Positions 54,253 through 63,570 of a DNA stretch of 64,000 bases are shown here, in pieces. Position 1 is the stretch's first letter; each line of letters opens with the position of its first letter. The DNA is taken from the NCBI RefSeq assembly GCF_022811925.1, contig NZ_CP065511.1:1853501-1917500 (forward strand), written 5' to 3'. Position numbers and translations under genes: made by a program. The DNA is from Cytobacillus oceanisediminis (GTDB taxonomy: Bacteria; Bacillota; Bacilli; Bacillales; Cytobacillaceae). The notes under the pieces were generated by a model, which made no database searches, was not told the origin of the DNA, and saw only the letters and a program-made list of their open reading frames with translations.

Positions 54253-54708
54253 ATGGCAAATCAGGTAGAACCGAAATTAATTAAACCATTATATGACGAA
54301 CTGCAAAAGGAACGTTTTGTTACACTTGCCACTGTTGATTTTGAAACCGGCGGACCTAATGTCAATGCGATTTCATGGGTATTGGCAAAAAATGAGGAAA
54401 CATTGTATTTTGCAGTCGATAACCGTTCCAGGATTGTTCAAAACATAAATAGCAATAACAAGGTTGTTCTGAATATTATTGCGAATGAATCTACATACTC
54501 CATCGCTGGTGAAGCTTCGGTTAAGGCAGAAAAGATGGAGGGAGTACCTCTTAAGCTTGCACTTATGGAAATCACTGTGAAAGAAGTCCGTGATGTCATG
54601 TTTTACGGGTCTAAAATCACTGTAGAGCCGCAATATGACAAAACATATGATAAAGACGCAGCAGCCCGTTTGGACAAACAGGTTATGGAAGCGATGAAAA
54701 ATGCTTAG
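54253..54708 (+). CDS. Pyridoxamine 5'-phosphate oxidase-family protein
   Basis: This 151-residue flavin-binding split-barrel protein has the signature FVTLATVDFETGGPNVNAIS in its first third, RIVQNINSNNKVVLN in the middle and a charged C-terminal helix. Family members bind FMN or F420-like flavins; the substrate is unknown. ATG 54253 follows AAAGGAGGG by 7 nt, so the 25 residues read from 54178 are leader sequence. A strong terminator follows. Confidence 0.85.
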   Translation: MANQVEPKLIKPLYDELQKERFVTLATVDFETGGPNVNAISWVLAKNEETLYFAVDNRSRIVQNINSNNKVVLNIIANESTYSIAGEASVKAEKMEGVPLKLALMEITVKEVRDVMFYGSKITVEPQYDKTYDKDAAARLDKQVMEAMKNA

Positions 54709-54736
54709 TTCCCCCCTGGGAACTAAGTTTTTTTTG
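54704..54736 (+). terminator. Intrinsic terminator of the PPOX-family gene
   Basis: CTTAGTTCCC (54704-54713) pairs with GGGAACTAAG (54718-54727), followed by eight Ts. Confidence 0.9.
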
Positions 54737-54792
54737 GCTAAAAAAGCGGCAGGCACCTATGCCGCTTAGCTGAAATGGCATAGGTGCCTGTT
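54737..54792 (-). terminator. 14-bp stem-loop downstream of ylaJ
   Basis: CAGGCACCTATGCC (54750-54763) and GGCATAGGTGCCTG (54777-54790) are perfect inverted copies. On the minus strand they are followed by CCGCTTTTTTAG, so this can end ylaJ transcription. The GGTGCCTG core resembles a common Bacillaceae intergenic palindrome. Confidence 0.6.
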
Positions 54793-54798
54793 ACCCTT

Positions 54799-55404
54799 TT
54801 ATTTATGATAATTCGAATGTTCTTCCTGTTTTTGTTCAAGCTGTTTTTCCTGATTATTGTCGAGCTTTTTCTTGGGATCTTCGGTTGCGTTTTTCTCATT
54901 TTTCTTTTTTGGATCAACTAAGTCGGCGGGAACTTCAGGCATAAGCCGGCCCGCGATATCTGCCAGTTCATTCATGATTCCTTGCAAGGGCTCACCGTTT
55001 TGAATGTCTTCAGCTATTTCTCGCAGCCTTGCGTTAATATCCGGATCAGCCACTACAATGGCTCTTGCACCATGAGGATCATTTTTGAGGCTTTCGGCAA
55101 CTGAATATTTAATTGTTCCAACCTCAGAACGGTCGAGGTTTTTGTTCACATCTACTCCGACTATAGCAAAGCGTCCAAGGACAACAGCAGTCGCATCATT
55201 CACATTAGGAACTCGGGTAGCCAAGTTGACAAGATGCCTGGAAACTTGCTGTCCAGTTTCCCTGTCAACTTCCTGTATTGTACTATTTTTAACATTTATG
55301 GTGTTGGTATTTTGCTGTTCCTGATGGTCTAGCGCCTGATTGTCGTTCATACCGCACCCTGTTAATAGTAATCCTGTCATGCATATCAGCAGCCATCTAT
55401 TCAT
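54799..55404 (-). CDS. ylaJ: YhcN/YlaJ-family spore lipoprotein
   Basis: This 201-residue lipoprotein has lipobox LTGC (about 14-17), a YhcN/YlaJ domain (about 55-150: ATAVVLGRFAIVGVDVNK and YSVAESLKNDPHGARAIVVADPDIN) and a Lys/Glu/Gln-rich tail. In B. subtilis YlaJ affects spore germination or the spore inner membrane. ATG 55404 follows GGAGGTG by 6 nt. The long charged tail is more extended than usual. Confidence 0.9.
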   Translation of the reverse strand: MNRWLLICMTGLLLTGCGMNDNQALDHQEQQNTNTINVKNSTIQEVDRETGQQVSRHLVNLATRVPNVNDATAVVLGRFAIVGVDVNKNLDRSEVGTIKYSVAESLKNDPHGARAIVVADPDINARLREIAEDIQNGEPLQGIMNELADIAGRLMPEVPADLVDPKKKNEKNATEDPKKKLDNNQEKQLEQKQEEHSNYHK

Positions 55405-55665
55405 ATTTGACACCTCCGGCCCATCAAAATTTTCCTTGAAATTGAAAGTGGTCACTTGACTTTTTCAGGTTCAGGAATAATGAGGATTATTTAATGTTAT
55501 TGTGCAAAATTTCTTCTATCTTTATTCGGCATTACATATATTTTTACCAAGATAGATTTGTCCACTTCATAAGAAAGCCTTTATTCGTATTTATCAACAT
55601 CTTTAAAAGAATGAATAATATAAACAACAGGATAATATTCCATCAAGATTGAAGGTGATTCTTTC

Positions 55666-55707
55666 ATGAAGCTGCAAATCCGCAAGCAGGGGACCTCGCT
55701 TTTGTAA
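55666..55707 (+). CDS. Possible 13-residue leader peptide upstream of ylaK
   Basis: GAAGGTGAT followed at 6 nt by ATG encodes MKLQIRKQGTSLL and TAA, ending 40 nt before the ylaK start. It may be a chance frame. No attenuator structure is obvious. Confidence 0.2.
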   Translation: MKLQIRKQGTSLL

Positions 55708-55747
55708 TTTGCTTTATAAAGACACAAGAGGAGCAGGAGGCATCATA

Positions 55748-57076
55748 TTGAGTAAAATTTACGTATTAGATACCAATGTCTTGTTGCAGGATCCTAATTC
55801 CATATTTTCATTCGAAGAAAATGAAGTAGTCATTCCGGCTGTAGTCCTGGAAGAAGTTGATTCTAAGAAAAGGTATATGGATGAAATTGGGAGGAACGCA
55901 AGGCAAGTATCCCGGCTGATTGACAGCATGAGGGAGACGGGTAAGCTGCATGAGAAAATACCTCTTGAAAATGGCGGAAGCCTGCGAATTGAGTTAAATC
56001 ATAGATCATTTCATGAACTTCAAGAGATCTTTGTTGAAAAAACAAATGATAATCGGATTTTGGCAGTTGCAAAAAACTTATCACTTGAGGAAGAGACAAA
56101 AGAAAATGGACGAACAGTAATTCTTGTAAGCAAAGATGCCCTTGTCAGAGTTAAAGCGGATGCTATCGGGCTAATTTCAGAAGACTTCTTAAGTGACCGG
56201 GTAGTTGAAAATGATCATTTATATCCTGGGTTTCTGGAAGTCTATATCGGCCTCGATATTATGAACCGCTTTTATGAAAAAGGAGAACTCCCGCTATCAG
56301 AGATTGCGAACCATCCTTTCTACCCTAATCAGTTTCTGGTGATGAAAGATGCGCTGGGTTCATCTTCGTCTGCACTTGGTATTGTGGACAAAAGTGGAAA
56401 GAAAGTGAAAAAGCTCATTTTTGACCATGATCATATCTGGGGGATCAAGCCCAGGAACGTCCAGCAGACAATGGCCCTCGAGCTCTTGCTGAGAAATGAT
56501 CTGCCGCTTGTTACGCTTATCGGAAAGGCGGGGACTGGGAAAACTCTTCTGGCGCTGGCATCCGGCTTAATGCAGACAGAAGATTATGGCCAGTACAAAA
56601 AATTGCTGGTGGCTCGCCCCATTGTGCCTGTAGGAAAGGATTTGGGATTCCTTCCCGGAGAAAAAGAGGAGAAGTTAAGGCCGTGGATGCAGCCGATTTT
56701 TGATAATTTGGAGTACTTGTTTAATGTCAAAAAGCCAGGTGAATTGGATGCAATATTGGCTGGTATGGGCTCTATTGAGGTAGAAGCTCTGACTTATATC
56801 AGGGGCAGAAGCATACCAGATCAATTTATCATTATAGACGAAGCGCAGAACCTGACAAAACATGAAGTAAAAACCATTTTAACCAGGGTGGGGGAAGGAA
56901 GTAAAATTGTCCTGATGGGAGACCCTGAGCAAATTGATCATCCCTACTTGGATGCTTATAACAACGGTCTCACCTATGTCGTTGAAAGATTCAAAGATCA
57001 GGTTATCTCAGGCCATGTCAAGCTTGTTAAAGGTGAGAGATCAGGTCTTGCCCAGCTTGCTGCTGACCTATTATAG
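55748..57076 (+). CDS. ylaK: PIN-PhoH protein YlaK (PhoH2)
   Basis: This 442-residue fusion has an N-terminal PIN ribonuclease domain (1-150; Asp8 in YVLDTNVL, Glu in EEVDSKK, Asp in KTNDNRI) and a C-terminal PhoH ATPase (about 230-440; Walker A GKAGTGKT at 259-266, Walker B FIIIDEAQN). PhoH2 proteins unwind and cut RNA with ATP. TTG 55748 follows AGGAGG by 7 nt and gives the B. subtilis length; the frame from 55709 is longer by unsupported residues. Confidence 0.93.
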   Translation: MSKIYVLDTNVLLQDPNSIFSFEENEVVIPAVVLEEVDSKKRYMDEIGRNARQVSRLIDSMRETGKLHEKIPLENGGSLRIELNHRSFHELQEIFVEKTNDNRILAVAKNLSLEEETKENGRTVILVSKDALVRVKADAIGLISEDFLSDRVVENDHLYPGFLEVYIGLDIMNRFYEKGELPLSEIANHPFYPNQFLVMKDALGSSSSALGIVDKSGKKVKKLIFDHDHIWGIKPRNVQQTMALELLLRNDLPLVTLIGKAGTGKTLLALASGLMQTEDYGQYKKLLVARPIVPVGKDLGFLPGEKEEKLRPWMQPIFDNLEYLFNVKKPGELDAILAGMGSIEVEALTYIRGRSIPDQFIIIDEAQNLTKHEVKTILTRVGEGSKIVLMGDPEQIDHPYLDAYNNGLTYVVERFKDQVISGHVKLVKGERSGLAQLAADLL

Positions 57077-57147
57077 CCAGCATGAAGAAGCTTTGAAATC
57101 TGCAGACTTTATGCCGGGGGAGGTCTATGTCCGTCTGGCTCCCAAAA

Positions 57148-57174
57148 TAAAAAGGGCGATGCACAATCGCCCTC
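57148..57174 (-). terminator. Intrinsic terminator of ylaL
   Basis: AGGGCGAT (57153-57160) pairs with ATCGCCCT (57166-57173). The minus-strand tail is TTTTATTTT. Confidence 0.8.
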
Positions 57175-57179
57175 TCCGG

Positions 57180-57677
57180 TCATTCCACTCTAAATGCCTT
57201 CACTCTTTTTATGGGGGAGTTTTGATTGCTTCCATCTCCATAATAGACATGAACTGGCCCATCTTCTTTTAAAGGCTTTCCATCCTTTGAGAACCCCAAT
57301 ATTAATTCCTCGGCTTGAGGCAGAGTTAATCGGGCCTCCCCATCTTCGCTTTCAATGATAACGATTTCTGCATTCTCCTTCGGTTCTGCATTCATAAGGA
57401 ATGGTTTAAAAGGGATACCGAATGTCCCTGTAAGAACCTTTTCTTTTTCAAATTTCTTTTCTGTTTTAAGTGTTGGAGGAAATACTGCACCTTCCATGAT
57501 TTCTCTATCCCAATGCTTTGAGACTGCTTTGGTATATTCCTCAAGTTCATTTTTCCTGTTATATTCTTGAGTAAAGTATGTTGTCAAATCGATTCTTCGA
57601 TCATCGAATATCCAGACTCCTGGATCTAAGGTGATTTGGTATTTAACGTTTCCTTTAAAGGCAATTATATTCTCCAT
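57180..57677 (-). CDS. ylaL: Conserved protein YlaL
   Basis: This soluble protein of 165 residues has IAFKGNVKYQITLDPGVWIFDDRRID and a C-terminal GPVHVYYGDG segment. It matches YlaL by position between ylaK and ylaN and by general sequence. ATG 57677 follows GCAGGAGG by 6 nt; 10 upstream residues are excluded. It has no signal peptide. The function is unknown. Confidence 0.82.
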   Translation of the reverse strand: MENIIAFKGNVKYQITLDPGVWIFDDRRIDLTTYFTQEYNRKNELEEYTKAVSKHWDREIMEGAVFPPTLKTEKKFEKEKVLTGTFGIPFKPFLMNAEPKENAEIVIIESEDGEARLTLPQAEELILGFSKDGKPLKEDGPVHVYYGDGSNQNSPIKRVKAFRVE

Positions 57678-57947
57678 ATTGAACCTCCTGCAGCTCCATG
57701 TATGCAATAAGTATGTATGTTTAAGTATACAGATTTTTAAGCTGCTTGTCAGTCGCTCATTTGGTTAAGACGATATTAATGAACTGAACGAATCCTGGAG
57801 TGCGCTGATGACATGCCATAATAGCGGTATTCTGCAGAAAAACCAGAATCATTTCTCTTTGGAATCCCTTATTATCCTTGCTTTTTTCCAAGCTTAAGTA
57901 TAAAATTTATAGATAGGATAATCGCTCGGAAATGGAGGGATTGAAAG

Positions 57948-58229
57948 TTGGCTTCTGACATGATTATTGATCACAAAGAAAAAGCAAATGCTCTATTAAA
58001 GGCGGATGCTGCTAAAATATTAAAATTAATTAAGGTGCAAATGGATAACCTGACTATGCCTCAATGTCCTCTATATGAGGAGGTTCTTGATACCCAGATG
58101 TTTGGCTTATCCAGAGAAATAGATTTTGCTGTCCGTCTTGGATTAATTGAAGAGGCTGAAGGCAAGGCTATTTTAGATGAATTGGAAAGGGAGCTATCCA
58201 TGCTCCACGAAGCCTCAGTAAAAAAATAA
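57948..58229 (+). CDS. ylaN: YlaN, iron-dependent Fur antagonist
   Basis: This 93-residue UPF0358 protein has a helical fold with [28 protein letters not shown] as the conserved core. In B. subtilis and Staphylococcus, YlaN binds iron and relieves Fur repression when iron is scarce. TTG 57948 follows TGGAGGG. It is monocistronic, with a terminator directly after, and precedes ftsW as in B. subtilis. Confidence 0.93.
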   Translation: MASDMIIDHKEKANALLKADAAKILKLIKVQMDNLTMPQCPLYEEVLDTQMFGLSREIDFAVRLGLIEEAEGKAILDELERELSMLHEASVKK

Positions 58230-58272
58230 AAAAAAACTCAAACATCTTTTAAAGATTGTTTGAGTTTTTTTA
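58229..58272 (+). terminator. Intrinsic terminator of ylaN
   Basis: AAAAAACTCAAACA pairs with TTGTTTGAGTTTTTT, extended by TCTTT/AAAGA, with one bulged base. Confidence 0.85.
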
Positions 58273-58487
58273 TAACCGGATGAACTTTTAAAAGGATTGA
58301 AATAGTATATCCATAAGGAAAGAATAGTTAAATTTGTATAACTTAATTTAAAATTAGTATGACATAAATATAGAATTTTTTTCATTGCTGTGTTACATTT
58401 AAATTAACTTTTCTTTTCTTCAAAGCAGGATATTCAATACTATAGTAGAATAAGTAATAAACTTAGAAGATAAGGGAAGAGGGCTGG

Positions 58488-59690
58488 ATGTTTAAAAAAA
58501 TATTAAAATCATATGATTATACCCTGATTATTGCAGTAGCCCTGTTATCTGTTTTTGGACTCATTATGGTTTTCAGTGCAAGCATGGTAACAGCTGTGCA
58601 GATCTATGGTCAGGAAAGCGACTTTTTTTATAATAAGCAAAAAATGCATTTAATTATCTCAGCAATTGTTTTTATTATTGTCGCTCTATTTCCTTACAAA
58701 GCTATGCAAAGCAATAAATTTCTTGTTCCGATGGTGTTCATTTCGTTATTCGGCCTGATTGCGCTATTCATCTTTGGAAAAGTAGCCGGAGGAGCGATGA
58801 GCTGGTTTGAAATCGGGAGCAGAAGCCTTCAGCCTGCAGAATTTGTCAAGCTTTCAGTCATTATATATTTAGCAGCTGTCTATGCAAAAAAGCAGCCCTA
58901 TATTAATGAGTTTAATAAAGGGGTTCTTCCCCCGCTTGCTTATCTGATTCTAGCCGCTTTGCTTGTTGCAGTTCAGCCTGACTTTGGTTCGGCGATGATT
59001 ATTTTTTTGGTAGCTGCTGCCGTAATTTTTACTTCAGGCATGAATTTCAAAAACATATTTAGACTTGGACTATTCGGAGTTTTGTTAGCTGCGCCTTTTA
59101 TCCTTCTGTTAAAAGATAAGATATTCGCACCTTATCGAATGGGCAGGGTCGAAGCATTTAGAGATCCTTTTGGTTCAGAATTTGGGTATCAGCTTTCGAA
59201 TTCCTATATTGCCCTTGGTGCAGGGGGATTAAAAGGGCTGGGCCTTGGTGAAAGTATACAAAAGCTTGGTTATCTTCCTGAAGCGCATACAGACTTCATT
59301 ATGGCTGTAATTGCTGAAGAGCTTGGGGCATTTGGAGTAGGTTTTGTGATTTTGCTTCTCGGGTATATTGTCCTGAGGGGAATCTTTATTAGTTTAAAGT
59401 GTAAAGATGCTTTTGGCAGCTTATTGGCTATTGGCATATCCGCCATGATAGGTATTCAGGCATTCATCAATCTTGCAGGGATTTCCGGTGTTATGCCGCT
59501 GACTGGTGTCACACTACCTTTTATCAGCTATGGAGGTTCATCTCTGCTTCAGCTTTCGATTGCAATGGGGATTTTAGTAAATGTATCTATGTTTGTAAAT
59601 TATGAACAAAAATACAAAAATAACAATGAGCAGACAAAACCGGAATCCATGGAACTGGCTTCTGAAAAATCATTTTCCATTCGTAAATAA
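58488..59690 (+). CDS. ftsW: Septal peptidoglycan polymerase FtsW
   Basis: This 400-residue SEDS-family glycosyltransferase has 10 membrane helices. It polymerises lipid II at the division septum with a class B PBP. SEDS motifs include SASM...QK, SRSLQPAEFVKL, QPDFGSAM, LGYLPEAHTDFIMAV and TLPFISYGGSS. The short cytosolic tail is Lys/Asn-rich. ATG 58488 has AAGGGAAGAGGG upstream. Position before pycA equals B. subtilis ylaO/ftsW. Confidence 0.95.
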   Translation: MFKKILKSYDYTLIIAVALLSVFGLIMVFSASMVTAVQIYGQESDFFYNKQKMHLIISAIVFIIVALFPYKAMQSNKFLVPMVFISLFGLIALFIFGKVAGGAMSWFEIGSRSLQPAEFVKLSVIIYLAAVYAKKQPYINEFNKGVLPPLAYLILAALLVAVQPDFGSAMIIFLVAAAVIFTSGMNFKNIFRLGLFGVLLAAPFILLLKDKIFAPYRMGRVEAFRDPFGSEFGYQLSNSYIALGAGGLKGLGLGESIQKLGYLPEAHTDFIMAVIAEELGAFGVGFVILLLGYIVLRGIFISLKCKDAFGSLLAIGISAMIGIQAFINLAGISGVMPLTGVTLPFISYGGSSLLQLSIAMGILVNVSMFVNYEQKYKNNNEQTKPESMELASEKSFSIRK

Positions 59691-59722
59691 GCACAGAAAA
59701 CTTTTCAGTGCTTTATTTATAT
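59689..59722 (+). terminator. Possible weak terminator of ftsW
   Basis: AGCAC-GAAAA pairs with TTTTC-GTGCT with one A-A mismatch, followed by TTATTTAT. Confidence 0.45.
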
Positions 59723-59785
59723 ATCAATCAGCAGAAGCTGATTACATAATTACTTCCATCTGGGAGCAGTCAATCAAAGTTATTT

Positions 59786-59817
59786 AGGCCGGCTAGCGGG
59801 AAACCCACCCGGCCTCA
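59786..59817 (+). promoter_or_regulatory. GC-rich hairpin in the pycA leader
   Basis: AGGCCGG pairs with CCGGCCT, with an inner GGG-AAA-CCC helix. It lies about 55 nt before the pycA start and has no U-run. It may end ftsW mRNA or act in the pycA leader. Confidence 0.4.
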
Positions 59818-59870
59818 ACTTGAATTTGGCAGAATATTGCCAAAAAATACATAAAGACGGGGTGTTTTGT

Positions 59871-62800
59871 TTGAGCCGAAGAATTAACAAGGTATTAGTA
59901 GCCAACAGAGGAGAAATTGCCATTCGTGTGTTCCGTGCCTGCACAGAGCTGGATATTCGCACGGTAGCCATCTATTCTAAAGAGGACTCCGGATCCTATC
60001 ATCGCTATAAAGCAGATGAAGCTTATCTGGTAGGGGAGGGTAAAAAACCGATTGATGCCTATCTTGATATTGAAGGAATCATTGATATTGCGAAAAGCAG
60101 TGATGTTGATGCCATTCATCCAGGATACGGATTCCTGTCTGAAAATATAGAATTCGCAAAACGCTGCGAGGAAGAGGGCATCATATTCATCGGTCCTGCT
60201 TCTAAGCATCTGGACATGTTTGGAGATAAAGTTAAAGCAAGAACGCAAGCACAGCTTGCTGAAATTCCGGTTATTCCAGGCAGTGATGGCCCTGCAGAAA
60301 GCCTGGATGAAGTGATTAGCTTTGGCAAAAATCATGGATTCCCGATTATCATTAAAGCTTCACTTGGCGGCGGCGGAAGAGGCATGCGCATCGTAAGGAG
60401 CCTGGAAGAAGTAAAGGAATCATATGAGCGTGCAAAGTCGGAAGCTAAAGCAGCTTTTGGCAATGATGAAGTTTATGTTGAAAGATTCATAGAAAGGCCA
60501 AAACATATAGAGGTTCAAATCATTGGTGACCATGAAGGAAATATTGTCCACCTATATGAAAGAGATTGTTCAGTCCAGAGGCGTCACCAAAAGGTTGTAG
60601 AAGTTGCACCTTGCGTATCCCTTTCTGAAAAATTAAGAGATGATATATGCCAGGCTGCTGTCAATCTTATGAAGAATGTAGACTATATTAATGCAGGAAC
60701 TGTGGAATTCCTGGTATCAGGTGATCAGTTTTATTTCATTGAAGTAAATCCGCGTGTGCAAGTTGAGCATACGATCACCGAAATGGTAACAGGAGTTGAT
60801 ATTGTACAAACACAAATTTTAGTGGCTGAAGGATACGCGCTGCACAGCAAAGAAGTGGGTGTTCCTGAACAGGAAAATATTCATATTCATGGATTTGCCA
60901 TTCAATCACGTGTTACAACAGAAGATCCTTTAAATAACTTCATGCCTGATACTGGCCGGTTAATGGCTTACAGATCGGGCGGCGGTTTCGGTGTGCGGCT
61001 TGATGCGGGGAACGGGTTCCAGGGGGCAGTGATCACACCATATTATGATTCACTGCTTGTTAAACTCTCAACGCACGCTATGACTTTCCGGCAGGCAGCA
61101 TCAAAAATGGTGCGGAACCTGCAGGAGTTCCGAATCAGGGGCATTAAAACAAATATTCCTTTCCTTGAGAATGTAGTAAAACACGAGAAATTCTTAAGAG
61201 GAGAATATGATACATCATTTATTGATGAAACTCCTGAACTATTCCTGTTCCCGAAAAGGAAAGACCGCGGGACGAAGATGCTGAATTATATAGGGAATGT
61301 AACTGTTAATGGATTCCCGGGAATTGAAAAGAAAAAACGTCCGGTATTTGATGAGCCACGGGTGCCAAAATTAAAATACAGCACAGATTACCAGGACGGC
61401 ACAAAACAAATTTTAGACAATCATGGTCCTGAAGGGCTTGTTAAATGGATTAAAGACCAAAAAGAAGTTTTAATTACTGATACGACCTTCCGTGACGCCC
61501 ATCAATCATTGCTGGCGACAAGAGTAAGGACAAATGACTTGAAGCATATCGCAGAACCGACAGCAAAATTGCTTCCGGATATGTTTTCCTTTGAAATGTG
61601 GGGCGGTGCAACTTTTGATGTTGCGTATAGATTCCTGAAAGAAGATCCTTGGGGAAGGCTGCTGACATTGCGCGAAAAAATGCCAAATGTTTTATTCCAG
61701 ATGCTTCTTCGTGCTTCAAATGCAGTTGGATATAAAAACTATCCGGATAATGTAATTAGAGAGTTTGTTGAAAAATCAGCCTACGCTGGCATCGATGTCT
61801 TCCGGATTTTCGATAGCCTTAACTGGGTTAAAGGGATGGAAGTCGCAATTGACGCTGTCCGCCAGACAGGAAAAATTGCAGAAGCCTCCATGTGTTATAC
61901 AGGTGATATTTTGGATCCTGCCAGAACAAAGTACAATCTTAAATACTATAAAGATCTGGCAAAAGAGTTAGAGAATCAGGGAGCTCATATACTGGCCATC
62001 AAAGATATGGCTGGTTTATTGAAGCCGCAATCAGCCTACACCCTTATTTCTGAATTGAAAGAGACTGTTGACATTCCGATCCATCTTCATACTCATGATA
62101 CGAGCGGAAATGGAATTTTCACATATGCAAAGGCTATTGAAGCTGGAGTGGATATTGTGGATACGGCTCTAAGCACAATGGCAGGCTTAACATCCCAGCC
62201 AAGTGCTAATTCTTTATATTACGCACTGCAGGGGAATAACAGACAGCCAAAAATTGATATCCAGGCGCTTGAGCAGTTATCTTACTATTGGGAGGATGTG
62301 CGCAAATACTACCAGGACTTCGAAAGCGGCATGAAGGCTCCTCATTCAGAAGTCTATCAGCATGAGATGCCCGGCGGACAATACAGTAATCTTCAGCAGC
62401 AGGCTAAAGCTGTTGGCCTTGGAGATAAGTGGGATGAAGTTAAGGACATGTATTCCCGTGTGAATCAAATGTTTGGTGATATCGTTAAAGTTACACCTTC
62501 TTCCAAGGTAGTTGGTGATATGGCGTTATTTATGGTCCAGAATCAGCTGACAGAGCAGGATGTTTTGAATAAAGGCAAATCTCTGGATTTTCCTGACTCA
62601 GTTGTAGAATTGTTTGAAGGGTACTTAGGGCAGCCATATGGAGGATTCCCGGCAGAACTGCAAAAGGTCATATTGAAGGACAGGGAGCCAATCACTGTCC
62701 GCCCGGGGGAACTTCTTGAAGATGTGGACTTCGATGCTTTAAAAGAAAAACTCTTTAAAGAATTGGGCAGGCAGGTTACAAGCTTTGATGCGATTGCTTA

Positions 62801-63311
62801 TGCACTGTATCCAAAAGTATTTATGGACTATATTAAGACCTGTGAACAGTTTGGTGATATTTCTGTCCTTGACACCCCAACATTCCTATATGGTTTAAGA
62901 CTGGGTGAGGAAGTGGAAATAGAAATTGAGACAGGTAAAACATTGATAGTTAAATTAGTTTCTATTGGCCAGCCTCAAGCTGATGGCACAAGAATTGTGT
63001 ATTTTGAGCTAAATGGCCAGCCTCGTGAAGTAAGCATAAAAGATGAAAGCATTAAAGCAACTGTAGCCTCCAAGGCAAAAGCTGATCCGCATAATGAAAG
63101 TCATATTGCTGCCAGCATGCCGGGAACTGTAATCAAGGTGCTTGCGGAAAAAGGTGAAAAAGTCGAAAAAGGCGATCACTTAATGATTACAGAAGCTATG
63201 AAAATGGAAACAACTGTACAGGCGCCATTCTCTGGAACAGTTAAAGACATCCACGTCTCGAACGGTGAAGCAATTCAAACTGGAGACTTATTGCTGGAGC
63301 TGTCAAAATAA
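59871..63311 (+). CDS. pycA: Pyruvate carboxylase
   Basis: This 1146-residue biotin enzyme converts pyruvate, bicarbonate and ATP to oxaloacetate. Domains in order are biotin carboxylase (about 1-455, ATP-grasp loop GGGGRGM), carboxyltransferase (about 530-800, DTTFRDAHQSL with metal-site HLHTHD), the tetramerisation/allosteric domain and the C-terminal biotin carrier with biotinyl-Lys1111 in EAMKMET. TTG 59871 follows ACGGGGTG by 6 nt; the upstream 17 residues are excluded. In B. subtilis the c-di-AMP receptor DarB stimulates PycA, and darB lies in this window. Confidence 0.97.
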   Translation: MSRRINKVLVANRGEIAIRVFRACTELDIRTVAIYSKEDSGSYHRYKADEAYLVGEGKKPIDAYLDIEGIIDIAKSSDVDAIHPGYGFLSENIEFAKRCEEEGIIFIGPASKHLDMFGDKVKARTQAQLAEIPVIPGSDGPAESLDEVISFGKNHGFPIIIKASLGGGGRGMRIVRSLEEVKESYERAKSEAKAAFGNDEVYVERFIERPKHIEVQIIGDHEGNIVHLYERDCSVQRRHQKVVEVAPCVSLSEKLRDDICQAAVNLMKNVDYINAGTVEFLVSGDQFYFIEVNPRVQVEHTITEMVTGVDIVQTQILVAEGYALHSKEVGVPEQENIHIHGFAIQSRVTTEDPLNNFMPDTGRLMAYRSGGGFGVRLDAGNGFQGAVITPYYDSLLVKLSTHAMTFRQAASKMVRNLQEFRIRGIKTNIPFLENVVKHEKFLRGEYDTSFIDETPELFLFPKRKDRGTKMLNYIGNVTVNGFPGIEKKKRPVFDEPRVPKLKYSTDYQDGTKQILDNHGPEGLVKWIKDQKEVLITDTTFRDAHQSLLATRVRTNDLKHIAEPTAKLLPDMFSFEMWGGATFDVAYRFLKEDPWGRLLTLREKMPNVLFQMLLRASNAVGYKNYPDNVIREFVEKSAYAGIDVFRIFDSLNWVKGMEVAIDAVRQTGKIAEASMCYTGDILDPARTKYNLKYYKDLAKELENQGAHILAIKDMAGLLKPQSAYTLISELKETVDIPIHLHTHDTSGNGIFTYAKAIEAGVDIVDTALSTMAGLTSQPSANSLYYALQGNNRQPKIDIQALEQLSYYWEDVRKYYQDFESGMKAPHSEVYQHEMPGGQYSNLQQQAKAVGLGDKWDEVKDMYSRVNQMFGDIVKVTPSSKVVGDMALFMVQNQLTEQDVLNKGKSLDFPDSVVELFEGYLGQPYGGFPAELQKVILKDREPITVRPGELLEDVDFDALKEKLFKELGRQVTSFDAIAYALYPKVFMDYIKTCEQFGDISVLDTPTFLYGLRLGEEVEIEIETGKTLIVKLVSIGQPQADGTRIVYFELNGQPREVSIKDESIKATVASKAKADPHNESHIAASMPGTVIKVLAEKGEKVEKGDHLMITEAMKMETTVQAPFSGTVKDIHVSNGEAIQTGDLLLELSK

Positions 63312-63321
63312 AGTGAAACTT

Positions 63322-63480
63322 CAATCAGTGGGGGTTCTTATCCCCGCTGATTGTTAGTTGAGGCCCACAGGACAAAGAAGGCTTCGTCAGCATGATCTTC
63401 GTACGACCAAAAGCGACAGCTTTTGGGAGGAAGTGGGTCACAAAGACGTTGCCACAGGACGTGGCGTTCTTAGTCTTTGT
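63322..63480 (+). repeat. Three-hairpin element downstream of pycA
   Basis: The first hairpin, CAATCAGTGGGG/CCCCGCTGATTG (63322-63353), could end pycA but lacks a U-run. The second is CCAAAAGC-GACA-GCTTTTGG (63407-63426). The third is ACAAAGAC (63440-63447) with GTCTTTGT (63473-63480), enclosing GCCAC/GTGGC. The block has no coding potential. I recall similar blocks as repeated intergenic elements in related genomes; only one copy is here. Confidence 0.55.
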
Positions 63481-63523
63481 TCTTCTTTTCGGCCTTTACG
63501 GGCAGTAAGACTGCGATAAATAT

Positions 63524-63562
63524 AACAAAAGAGCTTCGGCAATTTGCCGAAGCTCTTTTGTT
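63524..63562 (-). terminator. Intrinsic terminator of ctaA
   Basis: A 17-bp stem AACAAAAGAGCTTCGGC/GCCGAAGCTCTTTTGTT with an AATTT loop. It is placed 8 nt past the ctaA stop on the minus strand. Confidence 0.88.
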
Positions 63563-63570
63563 TAAAGCAA

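Noticed and set aside
56934..57272. A 112-residue open frame overlapping the end of ylaK, with a protein-like segment just past the ylaK stop (HEEALKSADFMPGEVYVRLA).
   Set aside because: It lies mostly inside ylaK in another phase, lacks a ribosome site, and runs through the ylaL terminator. YlaK itself ends exactly where its B. subtilis counterpart does.
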